Below are positions 1-11,040 of a stretch of 64,000 nucleotides of DNA, piece by piece. The stretch is from assembly GCF_000471905.2 (NCBI RefSeq), contig NW_006498435.1, positions 4,151,211 through 4,215,210 of the forward strand. Reading direction: 5' to 3'. The DNA comes from Amborella trichopoda. Lineage: Eukaryota > Streptophyta > Magnoliopsida > Amborellales > Amborellaceae. The notes beneath the pieces are model-generated. The model saw only the letters and a list, made by a program, of their open reading frames with translations, ran no database searches and was not told the origin of the DNA. Numbering within the stretch: the stretch's first letter is position 1; each line of letters opens with the position of its first letter. The position numbers and the translations under genes were made by a program.

Positions 1-22
1 GAGAGAGAGAGAGAGAGAGAAA
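1..22. repeat. (GA)n microsatellite in presumed 5' UTR
   Basis: The window opens in a run of about ten GA dinucleotides that ends 30 bases before the ATG of the receptor kinase gene. GA/CT runs are common in plant 5' leaders. The promoter lies outside the window. Confidence 0.9.
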
Positions 23-51
23 GCTATTTGTTCTAGAGTGAGAAAGAGTCT

Positions 52-3000
52 ATGGCCAGTTTGTTGTTAATATTCCTGTTCCAGTTTCTAGTTGTGGTGG
101 TGAATAATGGGTTTCTTGGTCTAGGATTGAATTCTGATGGGGTACTTTTGCTTTCATTGAAATATTCAGTGATGAGTGACCCTCTATCGTCCTTAGAGAG
201 CTGGAATTACAGTGATTCCACCCCTTGTTCATGGAATGGGATCACCTGCTCAGTCATTCAGGCCCAAAACAATGAGCTCAGGGTCACAAGCTTGGTTCTA
301 CAGGGAAACCAGCTCCTGGGCTCGATCCCACTCGAGCTTGGCTACATAGACCACCTCCGCCTTCTTGACCTCTCTAACAACCTCTTCAATGGCACCATTC
401 CCCTCTCTCTCTTCTCCTCAACTGAGCTTGAAACTCTCTCCCTAGCCAATAACAAACTCTTTGGAAAGCTTCCAGCCAATATCACCGGAAATTTCACCCA
501 TCTCCGCAATCTCAACCTCTCTTTTAATGCACTGTCTGGGGAGATTCCTTCCAGTCTAGCCCAGGCACCGGAGCTCATATCTCTCTCCCTTAGCAACAAC
601 TTCTTCTCTGGCAGTTTACCCAGTGGGTTTGGCTCCAATTCTTCAATGCCTACTGAAGTGTTGGATTTTTCTTCGAATTTGTTGAATGGGTCCTTGCCTG
701 AAGACCTGGGTGGCAATATCCAGTACCTGAACCTTTCATTGAACCGGTTTTCCGGTGAGATTCCAGCAAGTTTGGGATCAAAGTTGCTGGAAAATGCCAC
801 ATTGGATTTGTCTAACAATAATTTTACTGGTTCAGTACCGGATTCTGGTGCCTTTGTGGTGCAAAAGCCAGAATCTTTTTCTGGAAATCCGGGCCTTTGC
901 GGTAGGCCATTGAAGATTCTCTGTTATGCACCTGCAACTCTCTCTGATCCACCCCCCAATTCAACAACTTCACCACCTGCCATTGCTGCAATTCCTAACA
1001 CTCTTGGGGCTCAGGCTCCTGTTGCAACCACTGTAACCAACAAAAATGGCTCAACAGTTGTGACTAGAAACCAGAGCAATAACAAAGGGCTGAAACCAGG
1101 CGCCATTGCCGCAATTGTGGTTGGAGATTTCGCAGGTCTTGGGCTTCTGGCCATGGTGATCCTTTACAAATACCAGGTCAAGAAGAAAAACCGAAAGGGT
1201 GAAGTTAAAAATGGGGAAAAGATGAGGAAACAGAGCATCGAACAGGGGGGTCTTAAAGTGGACTCCACTTTGCAAGACGGAGGACATTTATCGAGTTGGT
1301 ATTGTTTAAGAACAGGAGGAAATGATCGAGAAGACAACACTTCTGAATCGACTACTGGGTCCTCTGACACTGAGGATGAAGAGCAGAAGAAGCGAGAAGG
1401 GGGGGGGAAGCTGGTAACTGTAGATGGAGATACGGAACTTGAATTAGAGAGGCTTTTGAAGGCTTCCGCATATATATTAGGGGCGAGTGGGTCGAGCATT
1501 GTATACAAGGCAGTGCTCGAAGATGGAAGCATGCTTGCAGTGAGAAGGATAGGGGAGTGTGGAGTGGATAAGATGAAGGATTTTGAAGGGCAGGTGAGGA
1601 TCATTGCTAAGGCAAGGCACCCCAACTTGGTTCAGCTTCGTGGGTTCTACTGGGGACCTGATGAGAAACTTTTGATATATGATTATGTTCCTAACGGAAG
1701 CCTCTCCAGCGCCTTCTATGGTAACAAACAATCCATGCTTCTAGTTGATTATTATTGTGTAAATGTTTGCTTTCCTCGTGATAATCGGGTTCACTTTGTT
1801 CTCAGTTTTTTCTTCTTCATTTATTTTTTGTTTGTGCGAAATATAAATTACTACATTCATTAAGGCCATGTCAAATTGGGTTACTTAATGCTCTTGGCAT
1901 TTCTGTCTTCTTCATATAAGATGTGCTGGTTGTGAATTTTCATAAAAAACCAGATTAGGGTTACATTCCGGCTATTTGTTTTTCTCTTATATAAATTTCT
2001 TTACATACGATTTATCAAGATTCAGGGCAATGTGGTTTATGCTTCGCAAATCCTAGTGTTGTTTTATAGAAATTGAGCCCTTTCTGTCCAAAATCCTTTC
2101 CTCAGTTTTCACATCTTACTTACTGTTTCTGATCAAGGCATTGTAGAACTGTGTTCTTTTTGGGTTTAATACATGCCAATCTTATATTGGGGTTTTCCCG
2201 TGGACTAAGCTAAGTTTTTGTTCAGTGCAATTGGATTCTTTCTGCTCTTGGAGTTTCCATTAGTTCTTTTTATACCTTCATTGAATATATTCATGTGTTG
2301 AATTGAATTTAAGCTCCTTGACACCACCCTGTTTTTGTTTTTCTTTCTTGGCCGTTTATATTTTTTCTCCTCTGGTTTTACTATATTAGTGTTGCCGCAC
2401 TCCAATGTTTTTCTTCCTGCTCCTAGTTCTGTCTTCAAATCACATTAAGGACGATGTTGGATTGTTTTTAGCAAGCCAATGGGTCTAATGTTCTTTGCAT
2501 CCTTCTCGTTTGGCAGGGAAAATGGGTGGTTCTTCTTCTCCATTTCATCTTCCATGGGAAGCACGACTAATGATCGGCAAGGGTGTGGCCAGAGGACTCG
2601 CATACCTTCATGAAAAGAAATACGTCCATGGAAACCTAAAACCAAGCAACATTCTCTTAGGCCAAGACCTAGAGCCATGCATAAGTGATTTCGGGTTGGA
2701 CAGGCTAGTGGCCAATAACCAAGGCAAAGCAAGCAGCTCAGCTGCCCTCCACTTTGGTAGCCAGCGTTCCACCCTCTCAAAAGACAGCCTTCAATCTCCC
2801 GTTGCCGCCCCTGACTTGCTCATGAGTGGGAGCCCTGGTTCTTCGAGGAACTTCATATCTCCTTATCAGGCCCCTGAGACCTTAAAGACACTGAAGCCCA
2901 CACAAAAATGGGATGTCTATTCTTATGGCATTGTGTTTCTTGAGTTGATCACAGGTAAGCCTCCTTCGGAGAAGGACTTTAACCACTGGAATGCGAGGGT

Positions 3001-3199
3001 TTTGGAGGAGAAAGGTAGGGCCCTTTGGGCCATGGACCCTGCATTGCGGAGTGAGCTACAAGGAAAGGAGGAAGCTGTGATGCTCTGCCTTAGAATTGGG
3101 TTCTGTTGTGCTGCTTCGGTTCCACAAAAGCGACCTGCCATGAAAGAAGTTCTTCAATCTCTGGAGAAGATCCCTTCTTTGCCTGCCACTACTCATTAA
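52..3199 (+). CDS. LRR receptor-like protein kinase (LRR-III type), predicted pseudokinase, two exons
   Basis: Predicted spliced product of 783 residues: exon 1 52-1720, exon 2 2517-3199. Visible order: hydrophobic signal peptide (about 1-25), LRR N-terminal cap with a WNYSDSTPCSWNGITC-like motif (about 29-66), six to seven leucine-rich repeats (about 75-262), proline/threonine-rich juxtamembrane stretch (298-345), one membrane segment (about 350-373) with a basic stop-transfer KKKNRK, acidic serine-rich linker (to about 450), then a kinase-like domain (about 475-776). The glycine loop is degenerate (LGASGSS, 476-482). The VAIK lysine aligns with Arg498 (AVRR). The HRD motif reads HGN (594-596), so the catalytic Asp is Asn. 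DFG (614-616) is kept. In family knowledge such LRR-III receptors act at the plasma membrane as co-receptors or scaffolds rather than as active kinases. The design resembles Arabidopsis At4g34220/At2g15300-type proteins. The start is the first ATG, followed directly by the signal peptide. The ligand cannot be inferred. Confidence 0.93.
1721..2516 (+). other. Intron of the receptor kinase gene
   Basis: A GT at 1721 (TATG|GTAACA) and a TTTGGCAG ending at 2516 define a 796-bp AT-rich, T-rich intron in phase 1. Joining 1720 to 2517 keeps the frame and continues the kinase domain from the SLSSAFY stretch into the serine-rich loop before HLPWEARL. Without splicing, the exon 1 frame runs on to a stop at 1861-1863, giving a protein that lacks the C-terminal kinase lobe. 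Confidence 0.9.
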
Positions 3200-3826
3200 G
3201 CTTAGTGGGATCTAGTGAATTGAGTAACTCACAAGAGCTAACGACATTCCGATACTTCACACTGATCACAATGGCTAACTGCTGACTTATGTTGTTGTTT
3301 GGGCATGTTGTGCGTGTTTGGGGTGTCTGGTTTTCTTTCTTCCATTTGTTCCATTGATAAAGATGCAGAGGAAAATTTTTAACTCAAATATCGTAACTCA
3401 CTGAAGGCTGGGTTAAGATTAAGAATGGAAGGAGAGTTGATGTAATTATTTAGGTGTGATGCTGTGGTTTGCATTCTTCTCTTATTGTCATGTGAACATG
3501 GCTTGGTAACGTCCTGAACTTGTGAAACTAGGGAAGTACTCTCGATTAGACAGACTTCCCTGCTCAATTTAATAATGAGCTGTATTGTAAAGTAAAAGGA
3601 CCGCCCTACTCCTCTTTGATCACGAAACAATTGCGTAATCTGTTCTTCAGGATGCAATTGCATCTCGTGGCTACCATTATTGAGATGGTTATGTTAAGAG
3701 TGTGTTCACTTTTCTTTAGTATTTTTGCATATATAGGGAAGTTTATGAATATATGTATTTATGAGAGAGAGAGGTTTTATGAATAAGATTGTATATTAGG
3801 AGACCATTTATCTTTGTTGTAAAGAG
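3200..3826. other. 3' UTR and downstream intergenic DNA
   Basis: AT-rich sequence follows the stop codon. A poly(A) site probably lies within the first few hundred bases, but no single signal stands out. No coding capacity or RNA gene was recognised. Confidence 0.6.
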
Positions 3827-3962
3827 ATCACAATTACTCTTAGCTATTAGATGCCAAATTATATGGCTTGGAGTGTATGACAAAGTTAATTTTTTATTGA
3901 GTCTAAGTCAATTACACACTCAACCTCTTGATTTGAAATCTAATGGATAAGCATAATTGTTA
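3827..3962. mobile_element. MITE-like hairpin element 1
   Basis: The left arm 3827-3859 and the right arm 3931-3962 are imperfect inverted copies (about 25 of 33 positions pair by eye), with an AT-rich loop of about 70 bp. Both arms contain a CAATTA block and a TATTAGAT-like block that also occur in the hairpin at 4588-4777. No clear target duplication was found, so the ends are approximate. Confidence 0.5.
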
Positions 3963-4587
3963 AAGAGAGAGGTAGGTCTTCGCTCCTTCGACGTTCCTAC
4001 TAAGCATGCAATACTATGAAGGAAGTAGTAAGGAAAATGCCCGACTCTCTCTCTTGGAGCACTCGTTTTCGATGATTCTTTGTTTGATCAGATGAACACG
4101 TATGGATAAGGGTAGTTTTGGCATTCTCGAACAAAATCATTGGTGGCCACCTTTTCAAAAAGGCATTGGGTGATAAAGGTTTGCTTTTTCTGTCTTTAGA
4201 GCTGTGGTGAGAGCCCAAGTGTTTTTTTGACTAACTTTGGAGGGAAGTTCTTAACACTAAACAATTACAAACTCACGAAGAGCATTTCGGATTTAGGTGA
4301 CTGTTGGTATAAAAAAGAGAACCTTAGAAGTGGTTGAGAAAGCTTACATCTTAAAAACACACAAAGTGAAGAAGCACTTTGCGGTTCATTAATGAGAGGG
4401 AATAAGAAAGGGAAACTTGGCATGATCCCACCATTGGGAAACATAGTACGGATTGGCCCATTTTGCTCCCCAGAAATGTGGTTCCTGTTACCTTTTTTTC
4501 TATTTTGGTGACCTAGCCCATGAGGAGAGGGGTTACTTTTGGTAAAGCAATATAAGAAAGCGTCTATGGAAAGTATATAATGATATG
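3963..4587. other. AT-rich intergenic DNA
   Basis: Between the two hairpins I see no gene, RNA gene or clear repeat. The short frames here lack recognisable domains. Confidence 0.6.
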
Positions 4588-4777
4588 ATTTACTTTTGGT
4601 ACAAGGTGATCATAATTAATCTTGACCATTGGATATGAAATTGGATGGTTGCATTTATTTCATTACCAAGCTCAAAATTCGAAAGAAATTTTCTCAAACT
4701 TTTTGACACACCCAAGCTATTAGATTTCATATTGGATGGTTGTAAGTAATTGTGACCTCCTTATACCAAAGGTAAAT
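4588..4777. mobile_element. MITE-like hairpin element 2
   Basis: The left arm 4588-4618 pairs well with 4747-4777: TTTACTTTTGGTACAAGG against the complement of CCTTATACCAAAGGTAAA. Pairing continues inward, less perfectly, through blocks containing GATATGAAAT (left) and ATTTCATATTGG (right). The arms are about 60 bp and the element about 190 bp. Related words occur in the hairpin at 3827-3962, suggesting one small non-autonomous family. No target duplication could be fixed. Confidence 0.55.
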
Positions 4778-6772
4778 GACCTCATTGTATTACAATCACA
4801 GGAGTACAAAAGGAAAAGAAAAAAAAATTGGGGTTTCTTATCAGTATGGAGGGGCTGTTGGAAGAAAAAGAGGTTGTGGTGGTATTTTCACTCTAGAGTT
4901 TAGGGTCCTCAAGATAAAATCAGGGAGGAAGATTGATTTGAGTTGTTCTTGTTTTCTTTTTTTGGGAAAAAGTTTATATAAGGTTGCAACTTTAAAATGT
5001 AGAACTATGGATGCACCTAAAAAATCTATTGAAAAAGGTTGTTTTAATGTTGAAAAACCCTATAATTGATCATCTCGACAGCGAGATGTATGACTATGAA
5101 AAATACAAAGATTTTGAGTCTCAAAAATAGTGTATCTTACAACATATTATCTACACCGTCCATTTTCAATATTTTCATAAGTTTATGGATCGATTTGATT
5201 TTAACCATTTTTGGAATTTAAAATTTTATAATTAGATATAAAAATAGATTTTGAAATAATCTTAATAACATTTTACATCAAAATTATATATTATGATAAA
5301 ATTTGAAGGTGCACCTTAGTTGGATTGTTTAAGGTTGCAATCTTATGGAAATCACACCCTTTTTTTTGGCTTATTTGTCTATTCTCAAACGGAGATTTTG
5401 ATGCTTCTTGATGTATGGTTGAAACTCGGTGTTCTCCAACTATGTTTGACACGTGATGGATTTTTTAGAGACCTCGCATATGAATAGTGGCATAGGGAGT
5501 TACATAGAATACTTTTTTTTTTGGGAAGATCAGTGGGGAATATAGGCCCTTACCTATGTTTGAAATAGTCAGTTTTTTTAATGTATTAGTGATAATGAAG
5601 GCTGTGACCTGCAACTGGGGTACGTTAGTACTACCACCTCGACCTTGATTTTCAATTACATTGGACACACAACCTCAAATATACTCCAAAATACTAAAAC
5701 TAGACTTCAAATTGATAGCATGACAACTCCCACTCAAATGTATACCATGGAAATTGAGAAACCTACCATACAATGTTTTGTGAATACAATTTCATCCACA
5801 TCCACTAAACTCATGAATTAATACAAACACTTAAAATAAAAGATTTACATGAACTCATACTCCATTTACATAAACAAAACTCAAATGTGTGCACTTAATC
5901 TAAAAGTATTTAAGCCGATTATGATGCTCAATTTACCCAAATTACATCCAAGGATTTAATGACGCCCCTTGTTATATCCACTACCAATAGAACTTGATTA
6001 TGAATCAAATCAATCACATATATGAAACATACATAAAAAAAAAAAAAGAAGCTTATATCTACAAAATAGGTTCTCTAAACCATGTCTAGTATGGAAGGGT
6101 ATGAACATCACGTATGGGTAGAGAGAGATAATATATGCACTTACGCAAAGACAGAGAGATATGGTATGGGGAAGAAGAAAGATTTTTCTATATTAAACTT
6201 GTACGAGAGAATCCTGTATATGTATGTAGAGGTGGTCATATTATATAATTTATGTAATTATAAACACCCCATTTTGAATTTGAAATTTTTTCTTATTTTT
6301 CTTAACCTTAAAGCCCCATCCTAGAAATACCTAGTGAACCCTTAGGGACCATACTATCCTAAAATGCCCTAAACCACCAACCCCATGGTCTAGTCCCCAA
6401 ATTATACTCCCTTATCCTACGAAATCACCTTTGAATTTGGAAGGAAATATTGAATTTGGAAGGAAATAAAACTCAGGATTAGGGTAGAGTTTGAACCTGA
6501 AAATAGAATAGATAAAATCCAAAAGCGAAGAAAATATCACGAAAACTGGAATCTTGAGATTTTGGCCACCCATAACCCGTCGTCTATCCTGCTCAAACTT
6601 CCAGAACTGTCTCTAGGACATATGAAGCCTAGATGATGGGATACCATTGTTTGACCCAAAACGACCAAACAACGCATATGTCATTGCTTACCTGTTTGAC
6701 TGCCAAATGATTCAAAGTTTGACTTGAGTATGATGTATAAGCACCAAGAACCGAGTGTCAGCAAATCGTGGC
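4778..6772. other. AT-rich intergenic DNA without recognisable genes
   Basis: This roughly 2-kb stretch contains several A or T runs and no frame with a recognisable domain. The longest frame (4776-5069) is low-complexity and Lys/Cys-rich, with no family resemblance. I see no RNA gene or further mobile element. Confidence 0.6.
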
Positions 6773-6780
6773 CATTTGAG

Positions 6781-7386
6781 TAGGGGTCGCAATGGACCTA
6801 GATCCGACCCATACCCGACATGGGTCTGGGTATGGGTCTAAGTTTTGGACTTGTGGATAGGGTCTAGGTCCAATATAAGATACCTACATAGTCTCGGGTC
6901 TGGGTACGGGTTTTGTTATACCCGACCGGTAGATACTCGGACCCGAATTTTTAGTTTACCCAAATGCCAAAGCCCAACCTTAAAATTGTTTCGATACTTT
7001 TCGTCTTCCTCTGGTTCCCCAAACGGCCAAACTCCATCGCCATCCTCCCTCTCTGTAATTCTCCCTGTCTCAGTTTCTTGGAGACATAGCTTTCAATCTA
7101 GAACTCGAATGTCTCTCTCTCTCTCTAATCGCCCACCCGTCAAAAATAAGTTCTCTGTTGTTCACCATTGTAGGCTACAAAAAACGAAGCTCATAGTGAG
7201 GGTGGCAATGGATCTGACTAACTTGGTACCCGACAGGATAGACCTAGGACCCAACAGGTATAGGTATGGATCCAACTTTTGGACTCGACAGGTTGGGTCC
7301 GGGTCCAAAACCAAGACTCGAATACAATCGGGTCTGGGTTTCGGTCCAGCTAGACCTGATCCATACCCGACCCATTGCTACCCCTA
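6781..7386. mobile_element. Non-autonomous hAT (Ac/Ds-like) element
   Basis: The left end reads TAGGGGTCGCAATGGACC. The right end, complemented, reads TAGGGGTAGCAATGGGTC. These are terminal inverted repeats matching at 15 of 18 positions. The element is flanked by a perfect 8-bp direct duplication, CATTTGAG (6773-6780 and 7387-7394), which is diagnostic for hAT transposition. The 606-bp body is filled with GGGTC/GACCC subterminal words and has no transposase. A second left-end-like block sits inside at about 7197-7216, hinting at an internal duplication or an older nested copy. Confidence 0.9.
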
Positions 7387-7394
7387 CATTTGAG

Positions 7395-7611
7395 GGGGTT
7401 ACAAGTCAAAAGAGAGAAACTAAACTTTAAAGAAAGAAAAAAACTAGTATTCCTTAGCAAACCTCGATTCTTAGAGAGAAAACCACATTTTCAGACTTCA
7501 AACTTGAATCAAACCTTAGATTAATGTTCAAAACCCTAAAACTCTATCCTCTGAACCCTATGACAATTAAAGCTCAAGATCTAGAAACTCAGATCCAAGC
7601 AAAACCTCCTA
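7395..7611. other. Short intergenic spacer
   Basis: AT-rich DNA between the hAT target duplication and the solo LTR. It ends in the putative 5-bp target site TCCTA (7607-7611). No gene seen. Confidence 0.5.
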
Positions 7612-8599
7612 TGTCACGACCTCGCCCCCGACCCCTATTCCATACTTGACGGAGGGTGATCGAGTGCGGGTTTGTGATCCCATGGTAGCACATGTCACTT
7701 GCGTCTGAGTTGACTTAACGCCGTTGTATCGATGATCAAAGAAAACCATGGCAAAGAACTAAATCAATAACTCTAAGTGTAGATAAATATTTAAAATTTG
7801 AAGGATCCATACACTAATAAAAATGTACTATATCAAGTTCTTCCCAAAATATTACACTTGAGTCTAGGGCATTAGAGCCCAATATTACATTTTTCCAAAA
7901 TAAACAAGATTCAGGCTAAACTGCCCAACCACATACAAGATCCGTGTTTCTTCTTAAAATAAAATGGCTTTGACTCCCAGCTGCAAAACACGTGCTCCTG
8001 GCCCTTGACCTGTCGTTATTAATCTACAAGGAGGAGAGATACAGTGAGATGAGCTATATAGCCCATTAAGTAGATCTAGGTGATATGCATCATTATTGAG
8101 TCTATACATGCGTTATGAACAATTCTTTCAATTATAAGAATTCGCAGTGCAAACGTCATATAAATCATAAATCATATCAATGCATCTATTACAATTGTCA
8201 AATCAAAATGTCAGGATTATCATTCAATTATTACTATCATTATAATTCACATGCATTATTCAGGCATCATCCACTCAATCCTTAGTTCACCTATTCTTGA
8301 AGTAGAAGCCCTATTCATCAAGCCAAGCCAAGCCCAGCCAATCCCATTGTTTAGGACCTCTACCATTTCTCATGAGGGAGGGCAATGAAAAGTAGGGAAA
8401 TTCACTTTGTAATGCCCTCATACTAACACACACGGTCCCCAGCATGCTTTGGGGTTTTAGATAGGCACTTACCTTGCAAGGCTTCACTCACTAGTCTCAT
8501 CATATGAGTTTCGGGGGGTACGACCCTCCCATTTCACTTTCACCTAACTCCATCCTATCATTCAGTGAGTTAGAGAGCACTACCGGCATCACTTTTCTC

Positions 8600-8795
8600 A
8601 ATATAATAGTACCTACTACCGATGCGTGTCCCATCTCTTAGCGGCCAGTATCAGTAGGGCAGTATCCACTACCGATGGGTATCTTATCGCCTAGTGGTCA
8701 GTATCACACTATCATAATAGAATGGTACCCACTACCAATGGGTGTCCCATTGCGTAATGGTCATTATCATAACATCTTAACATGCTCAAGCATTA
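8600..8795. repeat. Degenerate tandem repeat (ACTACCGATGGGT units)
   Basis: Three units begin near 8614, 8668 and 8731 with ACTACCGATG or a near copy, and each ends in a GGTCAGTATCA-like phrase. Spacing is 54-63 bp. It lies within the solo LTR. Confidence 0.7.
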
Positions 8796-9139
8796 AATTC
8801 ACTCATACTTAGTCGGTGCCTTAGGACAAATAATTCTAGTTACATCATTCAAAGTTTGAGTCGTGCTCATAACTATACAGCTATCGCATAACACTATGAT
8901 ACTTAACATAAAACATTCATCATATGAGAGCTATCACATGGCATTGCACTTATCAGTTTTCACATATCGCATAACTACGTAGCACCGTTCACATGACACT
9001 ATGGCATTCAATATTCATCACATGAAAATTACCACATAGCACTCATGCTTATCAATTATCAAGGATAACACTTTGCTACTTGAGTTGATTAGTGAGTAGT
9101 CCAGTAAAAGATAACACAAGATGAGTACAAAATTAAATT

Positions 9140-9720
9140 TTCTATGACGAGTAACGGTGATGCATCCCTTTTCTCAGAGACGTAACTCCCAATCTAGGAA
9201 GAATTTAAAGATGTTTCAAACATGTAACTTTAGGTTTGCACGTGGATATTTAATAGGGCAGTTGTTTGAAGGTGTTTGGGCAACATTTGATAGGCCAAAG
9301 GCTCAGCACAAAGTGAGTGGCAGTTACTGGAATTTCCTGCAACTGTGAATAATAATATACCTTCAAATTTTAGGGCATAACCCTTAATCTATAGGGAATT
9401 TTAAGATGAGTTCAACATGAAACTTTAAGCGTATTCATATATCTTTCAAATGGTGGTGGCTTGAAGGTATTTGGATATTTTTTGATAGGTCAAAAGCTCG
9501 GCGTAATATAGGTGACAGTTGCTGGAAATCACAGCAATTGTTGACAGTGACATACCCTTACATTTTGGGCCATATCTCTCAGCCCATAATAAATTTTAAC
9601 ATGGTATAAAAAGAAAAATTGTATTAGAAAAGCTTATATTTCATTCAAGATCTATTTGAGCCCATTTGAACACCATTTGACTACTGAAAATTTCAATACA
9701 AAAACCCTCACGGTTCTGGA
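9140..9720. repeat. About 190-bp degenerate tandem repeat in the solo LTR
   Basis: Three successive blocks start near 9145, 9345 and 9545. Each carries a GTGA(T/C)AT phrase, a TAAC(T/C)C(T/C)(C/T)AATCTA-like phrase, an AACATG(T/A)AACTTTA phrase, and a later GGT(C/G)(A/C)AAAGCTC phrase. The same unit recurs in the LTRs at 58.3-59.1 kb and 63.1-64.0 kb. Confidence 0.7.
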
Positions 9721-10651
9721 AATTCCTTGTGCAAGTTTTGGCATGCTTCAAATAACCCATGACATTTCACAAGCCAAGAAAAAATTTAATGCCAAACCTT
9801 ATTCATGTTAAACTAGTCTTGCAAGTGAACTACTCCACAAATTTCAACAACTAACAAGTTTATTTACAATACTCAATCAATCATTCAAACTCATTTTAAC
9901 TCAATCACAGCCCTATCCTTCACTCTATCATTTTACTTATCTTCATTACCCAAATCTGATCACTACGAACTTGAGTGATGCATAGATACTAAACCTACTT
10001 ACCTGATATCCACAGTGCCTTCAAACCTCCCACTTGCAGGCCACCTCAAGCTCCAAGCAATGGTTTTCTCCAAGTAGCAGTTAACTCACACTTTGGTTCT
10101 AGAGAGGGAGTATGAGAGCAAGAGAGGGAAAGGACAGTGAAAAGGAAGGGGAGAGGGGCTTAAGTACCCAAGGTAGGTGGGATTCACTATGACTGATTGG
10201 GTAGGTGGAAACCACTGTGACTGACTGGGTAGGTGGAAACTACTGTGGCTGACCGTGGGTGGCGCTGACTTGTACGGCAGTAGTCAAATCTTCCCTTTTC
10301 ACTCACCGCACTACACACGCATGATACTGCCTTCTCTTCTCGCGTGGCATTACCTCTTTTCTGCCTTCACGCGAGGCATTGCCTCTTCGACACGGGCGAC
10401 GTTACTCCTTTTTCATGCACGACGTTAGTCCTTTACAAGAGCAGCGCTGCTTCTTCCCTACCTTCACGCGCGGCATTGGTCCTTTCTTCTTCACTTACGG
10501 TGCTACCTCGTCTCTCTCTCGCTCCTCTTTTCTCATGCACGGCAATTGCCATGCCCGGCTTTAACACTTCGACACGCGTGGCAGCAACTTTCCTTCATCT
10601 GACTCTATTGCCGTGCGCTTCTCATGTCAGGGAATATTCGCAGTCCTTACA

Positions 10652-11040
10652 TTCTAAGAACTTATTTTTAGCCAAACTTCAACTTTGGTCAACTTTGAAG
10701 AGAAGGGTGAAGGCACATGGTGTAAAGGAAGCCGCGGTCCTGATATGGGTGAAGCTCCAGGCTTCTTGCATCTTGGGCGAATTGACTCGGGCAGGCAAGT
10801 GCCTTTCCCTTTCTCTCCATTTTAAACACTTTAGATACATATGTATTTTAGTAGTATTTCACCCTTATTTTGGGGCCAATGATGATGCCGGCTCTACTGA
10901 TGATCAAAGGGAAAATCCACACATCATGGTGGATTAGCCCCTAGATTATAATTCGAGCGATCCGGACGACTTCTCTATCTGTTTTAATTTAAATGTTTCA
11001 TAGAGTCAGATTGGGGAGGTTTTCACTAAAAAATCTCTCA
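10652..11040. other. Unassigned spacer
   Basis: Sequence between the solo LTR and the copia remains. The frame ending at 10,937 spans the LTR edge and has no recognisable domain, so it is not called. Nothing else is recognised. Confidence 0.4.

Larger units (their letters stand above)
7612..10651 (-). mobile_element. Solo LTR of a chromovirus-like Ty3/gypsy element
   Basis: On the + strand it begins TGTCACGACCTCGCCCC, close to the LTR start at 61,400 (TGTCATGACCCCGCCCC). It shares in the same order a GAGCTATATAGCCC-type block, the GTAGAAGCCCTATTCATC block, degenerate tandem repeats, and a terminal region of short ACGGCGTTA/GGCATTACC-like words before CA at 10,650-10,651. Flanking 5-mers are TCCTA and TTCTA, one mismatch, as expected for an old integration. 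No primer site or polypurine tract adjoins it, so it is a solo LTR of about 3.0 kb. Orientation is minus, by comparison with the copy whose primer site lies at 61,384-61,395. It contains no genuine gene. Confidence 0.72.

Noticed and set aside
6845..7393. 182-residue frame
   Set aside because: It lies wholly within the non-autonomous hAT element and reads its subterminal GGGTC words. No transposase similarity.
10344..10937. 197-residue frame rich in Leu, Ser and Ala
   Set aside because: It crosses the right edge of the solo LTR and reads GGCATTACC-type words; no signal of a real gene.
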